A stretch of DNA of 28,264 bases from Asparagopsis taxiformis (Eukaryota; Rhodophyta; Florideophyceae; Bonnemaisoniales; Bonnemaisoniaceae): positions 1 to 28,264 of the forward strand of contig JALQPE010000243.1 of assembly GCA_030407315.1 (NCBI GenBank), written 5' to 3'. Position numbers and translations under genes: made by a program. Under the pieces are notes generated by a model. It ran no database searches, had not been told where the DNA came from, and saw nothing but the letters and a program-made list of their open reading frames with translations. Positions 1 through 8,057 of this stretch are shown one piece after another. Numbering within the stretch: the stretch's first letter is position 1; the number at the start of each line of letters is the position of its first letter.

Positions 1-28
1 ACTGGACGTGGGGATGTCCGACTCAGAT

Positions 29-189
29 GCATTGCTGGCCAGCCCAGAAATTCTACAATTTCGGGCAGAAAAATATTGCAAAAAACATCGATTTCGGCGG
101 TCTATTGTGCCGTACGGCACACCCCCATCTCAAAAACATGTTCACATGTGCATGTTTTTGAGAATAGCCCAAATTTTAATTCAAAGCAG
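29..189. repeat. Palindrome-rich dispersed repeat, copy 1
   Basis: This ~160-bp sequence recurs at 1287-1449 and 1674-1837 with only scattered substitutions. It contains a perfect 16-bp palindrome TGTGCCGTACGGCACA at 106-121 and, just after it, an inverted repeat whose arms read CTCAAAAACATG and CATGTTTTTGAG. Homology to copy 3 extends left to about position 4, where both carry GGACGT...GATGTCC. Size, palindromes and scattered copies suggest a MITE-like non-autonomous element, but I see no clear target-site duplication. No protein-coding signal is convincing here. Confidence 0.75.
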
Positions 190-455
190 GATGCAGATAT
201 TCGTCTTCTACCATTGTCAGAACACATTCGTATAACCACATTTGGAGAACCTGAGCCCAGAGCTATCGGTTTTGGCGGGAGCTAAGCCATATCTCATATA
301 ATCAGTAACTACTTCCCGCCAGCTGAGTGGTGGAACCCCTGCTATTTCTACCAACGAGACATACGGGGTGTCAACTCGGCAATCGTATATGATTTGGGTG
401 CTAAATTTATTCAAGAGACGAATGGGCTTCGAAAAGGAGCCCAACTACGTCTACT

Positions 456-827
456 TGTGATCCATGGGTATAGGACTATTCTATTCTTCTCCAGGCTTCC
501 ACCGTAGCCGCCTCCTCCGCCTCCGTTAATGGAAAGAATATCCGAACCGCACCTCAACATGTTCTTCATGTGATCCATGGGTACTGACATCTCACATGCT
601 CTCCAGGCTTCCACCGTAGCCGCCTCCTCCGCCTCCGTTAATGGCAACAATATCCAAACTGGACCTCTACATGTTTTTCTTGTGATCCATGGGTACTGAC
701 ATCTCACATGTTCTCCAGGCTTCCTCCAAAGCCGCCACCTCCACCTCCGTTAATGGAAAGAATACCCGAACCGCAGGCTTCCTCCATAGCCGCCTCCACC
801 TCCGTTAATGGCAAAAACATCTCACCG
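456..827. repeat. Minisatellite, ~112-bp unit
   Basis: Units begin with TGTGATCCATGGG at 456, 569 and 681 (spacing 113 and 112) and end in a partial, shortened copy. Each unit has a pyrimidine-rich stretch (CCGCCTCCTCCGCCTCC and variants) followed by GTTAATGG. Open frames across it, such as a minus-strand Gly-rich one, are by-products of the repeat. The flanking stretches 190-455 and 828-1286 show no supportable gene or other feature. Confidence 0.8.
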
Positions 828-1286
828 GGCTGAAAACGGACGGACGACATTGGGTTCGTTCCGCTGCGTAGACGTTTAGAATCTTGTTAGAAAAAAGTAA
901 ACGAAAGAGAATGACATCTCATCTCTGTCGCAATATGTTCCATTTTCAAGTTCTCGGGTTCCACACCCATCAAGGCCTGGATCGAACCCTCTTCGATGGA
1001 TAGGACAAATAGTGGAAGGCTTTTAAGCCTGTGACCAAGCGGCTATTGATTGGTTGGAGGAAGGAAATTACAGAGGAAATTTAGCTGAGTACGGTGCTCG
1101 CGATAGCTGTTAGGTTAAAGTCAAATATGTGTTTCGATTATTTTTCGTACGAAAATGTCTTGCAAAAGACGATGCTTTGTCGTTCTCCTGGAGGGAGTCC
1201 GTTGCATTGCACTCAATTCGAGAGCATCGTCATGAAGGAGAGGATTCTTTCTGCTTGTTAGAATCGGTTTAGAGCACATAGCTAAT

Positions 1287-1449
1287 GCATTACTGGCCAG
1301 CCCAGAAATTGTAGAATTTCGGGCAGCAAAAATATTGTAAAAAACCTTGATTTGGGCGGCCGATTGTGCCGTACGGCACACCCCCATTTCAAAAACATGT
1401 TCACATGTGCATGTTTTTGAGAATAGCCCAAATTTTAATTCAAATCAGG
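1287..1449. repeat. Palindrome-rich dispersed repeat, copy 2
   Basis: Second copy of the element at 29-189, including the TGTGCCGTACGGCACA palindrome and the CTCAAAAACATG / CATGTTTTTGAG inverted repeat. Its left flank lacks the GGACGT-type extension shared by copies 1 and 3, so its boundaries differ. The spacer 1450-1673 to the next copy holds no recognisable gene. Confidence 0.75.
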
Positions 1450-1673
1450 GTGTCTAATTTGGCCACAACGGCCCCAGGAACCGACCGCCGCCCCGAGCGG
1501 GGTCATCACTGGCTTCTGTAAGCACCAACTGTAAGGCTAAATGGCGTCTGACGAAGGGTCAATTTCAGGCTCAATACGCCAGGGACAGGTCTTGGTCCTT
1601 GTTCCATCATGGTCCCGCCCCGCTCTCTCACGACCAACCTGAAATGGACGTCCGGTGGATGTCCAGCTCGATT

Positions 1674-1837
1674 GCATTGCTGGCCAGCCCAGAAATTCTA
1701 AAATTTCGGGCACAAAAAAATATTGCAAAAAACATCGATTTGGGCGGTCGATTGTGCCGTACGGCACACCCCCATCTCAAAAACATGTTCACATGTGCAT
1801 GTTTTTGAGAATAGCCCAAATTTTAATTCAAATCAGG
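1674..1837. repeat. Palindrome-rich dispersed repeat, copy 3
   Basis: Third copy of the element. It is flanked on the left by GGACGTCCGGTGGATGTCC and on the right by GGACGTCTTCCGGACAT. These are imperfect inverted forms of each other and could be terminal or target sequences of a small mobile element. The stretch 1838-2070 between this copy and the next gene holds nothing I can name. Confidence 0.75.
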
Positions 1838-2285
1838 ACGTCTTCCGGACATAGGGGTGCTCGCGGCCTAGCTCGACAGCTGTAATTGTACCTCATTAAA
1901 TACTGTTGATGACTGCCTACCGTATACAATCTGGGCTGTTGGCGTATTATCCGGTACTTGACCTGACCTGAACGTTCATCGCAGACCGTTGTGGTTACCG
2001 ACACTATACAGCAATCTTTTTTGTATCTCGTGCAACTCAATCGTTCCATCGCTTCCGGGAAAGCTTCATTATGCCGCCGCGTATTGCGAAGAAAGCTCCA
2101 AAGCCTCCGGGCCTCCAGAAAACCCGGTCAGCAGCTGCTGTATCGAGTGCCCGACAATCCGTGCGAAGAAGCGGTCTGGGCCTACCGGCAGCATTGAACC
2201 GCGGTCCGGTAGTCGCAAGACGGACCGGCGCAGAACTGGGGATCCGCAGCGAGAAAGTGAGGAAGGAGGAACGGCGCGGAGAGAG

Positions 2286-2858
2286 ATGGGGCTTGACCGA
2301 GGCAAGCGTGCTCGCAGGGACAGTGAACATCATGATGATGACATGATAGTGGCTCAAAACATGTTGGAATTGCGGCAGAGTGCTATGGCAAAGGTAGTTC
2401 CTCCCGGGTTGGCAGATGCGGAGGTGCTGCAGACGGAGTCCCAGCCGGGGGTTCCCGAGACACTGGAGGCTGTGACCCCCACTGCGCCAACTATGCCGAG
2501 TACATCAGCCCCAGCAGGTAATGCAGTCAGGGACCCGAGGATAGCGGCAAGGGATGTTGTTTCTGAGCAACGTTCACAGGATGCCAACTATCATCGGCGG
2601 TCAGGTGGTACTGAGGGGAGAGAGCAGCCGGAGTGCGGGCCTCGTCACAACAGACTGTCATTGGTGCCAAATATGCGCGTAACGCCCCCGCGACGTCAGG
2701 CTATTGGCGATGGAGGACATCATATTCCCGATAGCGTGGGAGATGGGGGGACGGTGAGGGCAGAGAGGTTGCATCCGCCGGAATCCATCGATTTAATGGC
2801 GAGTCGCATCAATGCGCAGAAGAAGAAGATCGCGGAGCTGGAAAAAAAAAGTGTTTAG
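2286..2858 (+). CDS. Upstream, frame-shifted part of a coiled-coil protein gene
   Basis: This frame encodes about 190 residues from the ATG at 2286. It starts with a charged, NLS-like stretch (RGKRARR), passes through a low-complexity Pro/Ala/Thr region, and ends in a coiled-coil start (INAQKKKIAELEKK). It stops at 2856-2858, just after a run of nine A (2842-2850). The next frame continues the same heptad pattern without a break, so this and the ORF at 2812-4356 are most simply one gene. The start is uncertain. A basic N-terminus from an ATG at 2071 lies in the same frame as the downstream ORF and would need a further shift to join this part. Function is unknown. Confidence 0.5.
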   Translation: MGLDRGKRARRDSEHHDDDMIVAQNMLELRQSAMAKVVPPGLADAEVLQTESQPGVPETLEAVTPTAPTMPSTSAPAGNAVRDPRIAARDVVSEQRSQDANYHRRSGGTEGREQPECGPRHNRLSLVPNMRVTPPRRQAIGDGGHHIPDSVGDGGTVRAERLHPPESIDLMASRINAQKKKIAELEKKSV

Positions 2859-4356
2859 CCAGGACATAGCAAACAAGGCGCTCACCACGGAGATTGTTGC
2901 GTTGGAGGCTAAGGTGAAGACTCTGCAGGCGGAAAATGCCAGCCTTACTGCAATTGCGAGAACAGGTAGAATCAGTGATCACGGTGGCGGTAAGTCGAAA
3001 ATACAGAAAGCCATTCCTGTGAAATACCTTGGAGTTCTTAGGGCGGTTGAGGAAAACCTGACAAAGTGGTGCAAGAACGAGACTATGGAGCTGGACCCTA
3101 TAGCGGAACAAACGCAGAGACGTTGGACTGGACGTACCATCGAGGTAGAGCCGGTAGAAGGGGCACTTTGGAGCGAAAACGGTGTAGGATATATTGCTAC
3201 CCCTCCGGGCTATATCATCAAGAATCTGCAGTGGTATACACCTTCGTACAGGGACGAGAGTGATCTGCTGAATGACTTGGTGCGACACGTACTGCGTCAA
3301 AGTCCGTGGTGTGATGTGTTTTCCGATGAGGAGCAGCGTGTGTGCTGTCAAGAGGCTGTGGCGGGGAGCAAGGAATTGAAAGTGAAGGTGACGCAGAAAC
3401 TGTCCGACGTGATGAGTGCACGGAAGCGTAATGCGAGGGACAGATTGTTCGGTTCGCTGGGGTACACGAAATTAATGTCTAGATGCACGATGCTGACGAC
3501 GCGAGCTGAGATGGACGAGCGAGAGGAACAAAAGCGCGAAGCGTCTGAGAAGCTTTTGAAACGGGAAAGTAACGGTGATTTGGATATGGGGAGGTGGCGA
3601 ACGGCACCGTTCTCAGAGCTGCGATACAGCAAAGGCTTGGTTCCTGACAGCTTCGAAATGGAAGTGAATGGTGATGCATGGTTTAACAACCGAGTAGCTG
3701 TGAATGTGCTGGACATCTTCAGGGGTTATTCGATACGACCAGAACAAGTAATGGACATAGAGACGAGCATACTAACGCTGGCGCGCCTGGATGCTTGGCT
3801 AGTGACTACTGTGGAGTGTTTGGATGAACCGAAGGGGAAAGGAGGTGCACGGCAGAAGGAGTTTACAAGGCGGTACAGTCAATATGTGGGGGTAGCTTTT
3901 CAGCAATTAGTTGGTATGGTGGTGTACTGCATGTCTTGTCTCCAAGGCTCGCAAGCAAGGGAAGAAACGGACGTTGTCGAGAGCGAACAGCGGACTAGTG
4001 CACAGTCACGGCATGTGTTTGCAAGCCGTACTGTGACGAGAGAGGCTGTTGAAGTGTGGCAAAGCGGAGAGGGGTCTGGAATTGTTCATGTCGTTGATGA
4101 TGTAAACCGCTGCTCATCACTTGTTCTAGTGTCCGAGGATTGGATTCAATCGCATATTACGTCAAACCTCGGTGCTGTAATGGATTGTGTGATTGCGCAA
4201 GGACTAATTGGCGCAGAACTTTTCGTCGTTGACCCATATGCTGGACACCTGACTGCAAACCTGAATGTCGAAATCAATGCCCCACAGTATGGGGGCATGG
4301 AGCGGCGCCATGCAGCCACTGCTGATAACGGTTTTGGCGTAATGGAGGATGGTTGA
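2812..4356 (+). CDS. Coiled-coil protein of unknown function (main ORF)
   Basis: The 514-residue ORF opens with a basic stretch and a heptad-rich segment (about residues 15-50, ALTTEIVALEAKVKTLQAEN). A mostly helical globular region of about 400 residues follows, with charged helices around residues 235-255. The apparent ATG at 2812 overlaps the end of the preceding frame, and the true N-terminus probably lies upstream across the A9 tract. I recognise no enzyme motif. It resembles the 507-residue protein at 8058-9581 in plan (N-terminal coiled coil, then helical domain with a DVFxS-like motif), but this is too weak to call homology. No AATAAA lies immediately downstream. Codon use and length support a real protein-coding gene. 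Confidence 0.6.
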   Translation: MRRRRRSRSWKKKVFSQDIANKALTTEIVALEAKVKTLQAENASLTAIARTGRISDHGGGKSKIQKAIPVKYLGVLRAVEENLTKWCKNETMELDPIAEQTQRRWTGRTIEVEPVEGALWSENGVGYIATPPGYIIKNLQWYTPSYRDESDLLNDLVRHVLRQSPWCDVFSDEEQRVCCQEAVAGSKELKVKVTQKLSDVMSARKRNARDRLFGSLGYTKLMSRCTMLTTRAEMDEREEQKREASEKLLKRESNGDLDMGRWRTAPFSELRYSKGLVPDSFEMEVNGDAWFNNRVAVNVLDIFRGYSIRPEQVMDIETSILTLARLDAWLVTTVECLDEPKGKGGARQKEFTRRYSQYVGVAFQQLVGMVVYCMSCLQGSQAREETDVVESEQRTSAQSRHVFASRTVTREAVEVWQSGEGSGIVHVVDDVNRCSSLVLVSEDWIQSHITSNLGAVMDCVIAQGLIGAELFVVDPYAGHLTANLNVEINAPQYGGMERRHAATADNGFGVMEDG

Positions 4357-4432
4357 AATTAGTGCAGTAAATGTGACGTTGACTAGAAGGTTTATCATGT
4401 AGTACATTATCAATAGAGTGCTGCGATTTAGA

Positions 4433-4438
4433 TTTATT
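4433..4438 (-). terminator. Candidate poly(A) signal of the transposase
   Basis: TTTATT on the plus strand reads AATAAA on the minus strand. It overlaps the TAA stop of the shifted-frame transposase C-terminus, a compact 3' end that fits this being the real terminus of the gene. Confidence 0.4.
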
Positions 4439-4920
4439 CTTCTTCATTATCATCTGTGAATTGGTAATCAGTGTTGGTGTAGAAGCGGTTGAGATAGAAA
4501 CGGTGGTCCGACCAGTGCATTTGTTTCGTAAATGGCTTGACTGGAAAGTTACTTCGTACGATGTGCACGGTGCCAGATATAGTAGATGCAGGAATGAGGT
4601 CAAACCAAGGACCACCTGCACTGTGGGATGCAGTGTCATTGCTGTCAACGGATCCGTTGTCCGGGTCCCATGTGGACCACTTTAAACAAATGCACCCAAG
4701 TGATTTTTCCACAGCGGTTTTTGGGGCAAAGCAGGTCATATACTGAACGAAAGCGAGTTCTACAGGTTGAAACAGGTTTGGAGACTGCAGGCGTACCAGT
4801 GCCAGGACGCGCCCTACCCATATGGTTCTGTAGTCATCGGCAGTTCCGGAGATGACGACAAAGGAGTACTGCGATCTCTTTGCGGGCCGAACGATGAAGT
4901 TGCAAAGACGCGCTGCTGCT
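4434..4920 (-). pseudogene. C-terminal part of the Plavaka-like transposase, in a shifted frame
   Basis: Downstream of about 4920 the coding quality passes from the main transposase frame into a different minus-strand frame. That frame reads through SQYSFVVISG, TIWVGRVLALVRL, WFDLIPASTISGTVHIV and RFYLNRFYTNTDYQF to a stop at 4434. As I recall the family, this is the usual end of Plavaka-type transposases, which finish with a conserved W..F-rich segment and a hydrophobic N-R/H-F motif. The main frame instead stops at 4814 after a non-conserved tail. A single-base change between about 4885 and 4925, possibly in the GGG at 4884-4886 (CCC on the coding strand), explains this. Alternatives are a consensus sequencing error or a small intron. 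Confidence 0.7.
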
Positions 4921-7195
4921 TGTGCCTCGACACGTTTGTGGGGCGAAGCATGCCACTGTGCGGGTCAAAGTCGTCGGCATCTGGGACGTACCCTCCCATG
5001 ACGTAGGCGGACTTTACCACGGTGACGGAAATGTCCATGTCATGTATTGGAGGGCCTTCTGCCGTGGCGCGCAGTCTAGCGAGGGTGAGGAACGCTTGTG
5101 CAGCTGTGTCACCGAGTTGCTGGAATAGCGTTATGGTGCCAGACGGGAACGAGGAGTTGTGCAGCGGCAAAAGAGTGGCAGGATCGGGCTGTCCGTCGAT
5201 ATCTGCAACGAGGAGGGTTGCATCGGGCAGCAGGGAGGCAAAGTCGTGCAGTGCAACGGTGAATCCGTCGCGAACGAGTACTGCACCGTCTGTGGGCGAT
5301 ATCATGCGTGCGTTTCCCAATGTGTTCGATGGGGTATGACCAGTTGGAGTGGCCAAGGAGAATTCCATGTGGCGAATAGTCTCTTCCATGGCTGTGGAGC
5401 GCCTTCGAGAGGTTTTCCTATAACTCTGTTTGAACAGAAGATGCGAGTGTTCGTAGGGGCCTGCATCAATGTGTTCCAGGGCGCCATATCTCTGCAAGTC
5501 ACCGGGAAGATGGTCTAGAAGATGGAACTTGAAAGTTTTGAGACCTGTGGTGTGGAATGGGCCGAGGGTGGAGAGCATTGATTGTTTGAAATAGGAAATG
5601 GAGTTCTGGAGGCTTTCTAGTTCGGCGGCAGTCCAGTGCTTGATGCGACCGCGTTTCATGACCCATGCGACGAGGTCAGAGTATTGCGTGCAGATGGAAG
5701 TGAGGGGGGCTGTATCTACTTCGTCACAGCATGTGTCAATGAATGCTGCGATGAAAGGGAACACCATGTCGACATGGTGATAGTCTTTGGCTGCGAGCAT
5801 GCCGCGTATGCCGTCCTCCGTGAAGAGGCCGTTCAAATTGGTGCCCTTCTCACCCTTGGAGAAGTCGACATGAAGACCGGTGATGTAGTAGTCGCGTTCG
5901 ATAGCGGACAGAATGCTGTTTGAGCCGGCGAGGATGGATTTTTTCACCTTCTTGAAGGTGCGAGGTGTCCCGGAATGGGAGGCAGTGGTGGTGAGGTCTG
6001 GGGAGCTGAGGCGGTGGACAATGCACTGTTTGATGAGCTTTGAGATGCCGAGGTGGAGATTGTGCAGAGGCTCGAAGGAGAAAATGTTGTAGGGGTCTAG
6101 GGGACTGTTGGTGGGTAAAAGAGCGGTCGATTCGAGGACAGAGTGTTGTTCGAGGAGGGAGAGAGCTTCGAGCGGAGCAGTTGTATGCTCCTGAGCGCTC
6201 TCTTGGCGTGCAGAGCGTGTATCATCGAGGGAGCGGGGCTGGTGTGGCGCGCTGGATTCAAGTTGAGTGGCGGGGATGTAGCAGCGGTGGCAGGGATGTG
6301 TGGTGGTAGTGCTGTTGCGAGTGCATGAGAGCTCTTTGGCCTCTGGAAAGTCGCAGCAATAATTGGCTAGGATGGGAAAGCATTGGCGGGCAGTTGCAGT
6401 GGAGTCTGTGCAGGGGAACCCGGAAGAGAACGCGGTGGATAGGGACGAAAACACTTTTTCGAGTGCTTTATGAAGAATATCAATTTTGCGAGCGCGACTA
6501 GCAGAACTAGAGGTTGTCGGCATTTCATCACCGAACAAGGCGTTGGACGAAGGGTTAACAATGTACGGAAGATACCCGACGATGGTGAGGCCGGTACGGA
6601 TGCAGTGGCGACGGAGGGGGGCGGAGAAGTTGAGCAGTGTGACGTGTATGGGGTATGCGACGATTGCGGAGCTCTTGAGGCTTGTGCTGCTCTTGTCGGA
6701 GTACACTTGGAGGAGGCCGGCAAAGGAGGAAGCGGTGGGATCATTTTCCTCTGCCCATACGACCTGTGGATCTTCCGAGAGCTGCACGCGCTGTCTAGTA
6801 ACCTGGTGCAGCGTTTTCGCGAATTCTGTGTGTAGGGGATGAGAAAATATTGCGGTGCCGTCTGGGGCGGTCTGTGGGGAGGGGTGGAAGAGAGTATTTT
6901 GGTCGTTAGCCAGTGCTAACTGCCTGCGGAGCATGTCGACTGGGTCGCGGAGGTACAGCTGTGCCGAGTACTTACCAGTTTTGTCTGGAATGATGTGGCT
7001 CTTGTAACCTTCGGTGCGGAAATGTGTTTCGACCATGGAAGCGGTAACGTGGCGACATTCTTCTACGGTGCGAACGGCGCTGTTGAACTTTTCTAGGGAG
7101 AATGCGGGGTCTTGTAGGATGGTGATGACTTCGCTCACGCGGCCAGCGCCGGCCTTGTACTCGAGGGTTGTGAGACTGGCGGCGAGGGATTGCAC
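4814..7195 (-). CDS. Plavaka-like (CACTA/KDZ-related) DNA transposase, frame-disrupted
   Basis: This long ORF matches the architecture of Plavaka-type DDE transposases. In order it has a VYSDKSS segment in the usual YSDKT position, then PIHVTLLNF and TIVGYLP. A Cys/His cluster CHRCYIP follows, then a LHNLHLGISKLIK block, and finally KFHLLDHLPGDLQRYG with PYEHSHLLFKQSYRKTSRRR, the typical helical block near the end. It would bind transposon ends and cut and paste the element in the nucleus. The listed start is GTG, not ATG. The frame is open 15 codons further up to a TGA at 7241-7243 (reading RFTATNLNPSRADLL), so the true N-terminus lies beyond an intron, stop or frameshift. The usual N-terminal zinc finger is not seen. 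With the shifted C-terminus the gene is probably inactive or mis-sequenced. Confidence 0.75.
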   Translation of the reverse strand: MQSLAASLTTLEYKAGAGRVSEVITILQDPAFSLEKFNSAVRTVEECRHVTASMVETHFRTEGYKSHIIPDKTGKYSAQLYLRDPVDMLRRQLALANDQNTLFHPSPQTAPDGTAIFSHPLHTEFAKTLHQVTRQRVQLSEDPQVVWAEENDPTASSFAGLLQVYSDKSSTSLKSSAIVAYPIHVTLLNFSAPLRRHCIRTGLTIVGYLPYIVNPSSNALFGDEMPTTSSSASRARKIDILHKALEKVFSSLSTAFSSGFPCTDSTATARQCFPILANYCCDFPEAKELSCTRNSTTTTHPCHRCYIPATQLESSAPHQPRSLDDTRSARQESAQEHTTAPLEALSLLEQHSVLESTALLPTNSPLDPYNIFSFEPLHNLHLGISKLIKQCIVHRLSSPDLTTTASHSGTPRTFKKVKKSILAGSNSILSAIERDYYITGLHVDFSKGEKGTNLNGLFTEDGIRGMLAAKDYHHVDMVFPFIAAFIDTCCDEVDTAPLTSICTQYSDLVAWVMKRGRIKHWTAAELESLQNSISYFKQSMLSTLGPFHTTGLKTFKFHLLDHLPGDLQRYGALEHIDAGPYEHSHLLFKQSYRKTSRRRSTAMEETIRHMEFSLATPTGHTPSNTLGNARMISPTDGAVLVRDGFTVALHDFASLLPDATLLVADIDGQPDPATLLPLHNSSFPSGTITLFQQLGDTAAQAFLTLARLRATAEGPPIHDMDISVTVVKSAYVMGGYVPDADDFDPHSGMLRPTNVSRHKQQRVFATSSFGPQRDRSTPLSSSPELPMTTEPYG

Positions 7196-7393
7196 GAGGA
7201 GGTCTGCGCGGGAGGGGTTGAGGTTGGTGGCAGTGAAGCGTCACAGGGTGAGTCGCTGGAGGAAGCACGACCAGATTCTGGGTCTGGGGAGCTGGGTTGC
7301 GGGGAATCATGGTCGCCGTTTCGAGCAGGCTCATGGGTGACGGCAGGGACACGAGCGTTCACTACCGAGTTTGAGATTAAAAAATGTAGTAAA

Positions 7394-7735
7394 TTTACTG
7401 CCTGAGGCAGTAAAAATCACTGCCTGAGCAATGTAGTGCCTGAGGCAGTAAAATTACTATTTTAATTTTTTCAGTTCTAGTGCCGCAGGCAGTAAAATAC
7501 AAAATTTCCTGGCAGTACGGTATGTAGCAGAATTCAGTACTGTACGATAGCAAATTCTAGTAATTTTTGCTGGTACCACAGGGCAGTAGTGCAATGCAGT
7601 GATTTTTGATGATTTCTGCAATGGAATGTACTGCCGTACAGTACTGCCCTGGCAAATGACCTGGCATTAGAATCAGGCAGTAAAATATACTGGCTCCGGC
7701 AGTGAATTGTACTGCCTGCAAGTACTGCCTTGATA
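7394..7735. repeat. Cluster of GGCAGTA / TACTGCC heptamers
   Basis: More than ten exact or near copies of GGCAGTA or its complement occur in both orientations within 340 bp of AT-rich DNA. They include a near-perfect 21-bp palindrome at 7394-7414 (arms TTTACTGCCT and AGGCAGTAAA around one G). The cluster lies directly upstream of the transposase. Repeated short motifs in both orientations near an element end are typical of the subterminal repeats that CACTA transposases bind, so this is the likely 5' subterminal region. I could not find a matching cluster on the other side of the gene. Confidence 0.65.
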
Positions 7736-8057
7736 GTAATTGGTGATTGGTATTTTCTGAGATTCAATGTTGCAATAGTTGTCCAGGATAGGGTTGTACA
7801 ATGTGTTCGCATGTGAGTTCAAGTAGAGAAGAGAGGAAACTATTCTGAAGCTACTAGTAGTGAGAAGTGTAGAGGATGCATGGTCACATGGAAATGACCG
7901 TTACAAAAAAGGTAGGAGAAAATCGGTCGTTTTCCGAGGATATGAGTAGAGTAGTTGGCATTATTTGTTACTATTGCTAGCATTCTAGTTCCAGGAAAAG
8001 CGTTTGGAGTGACACTCTGCGATTGGAACGAGAGGCGAAGGCGAATTTTGACGGAAG

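Noticed and set aside
2002..7861. CACTA at 2002-2006 and TAGTG at 7857-7861 as transposon termini enclosing the coiled-coil gene and transposase
   Set aside because: Beyond the five bases the two ends do not match as inverted repeats, and five-base matches are common by chance.
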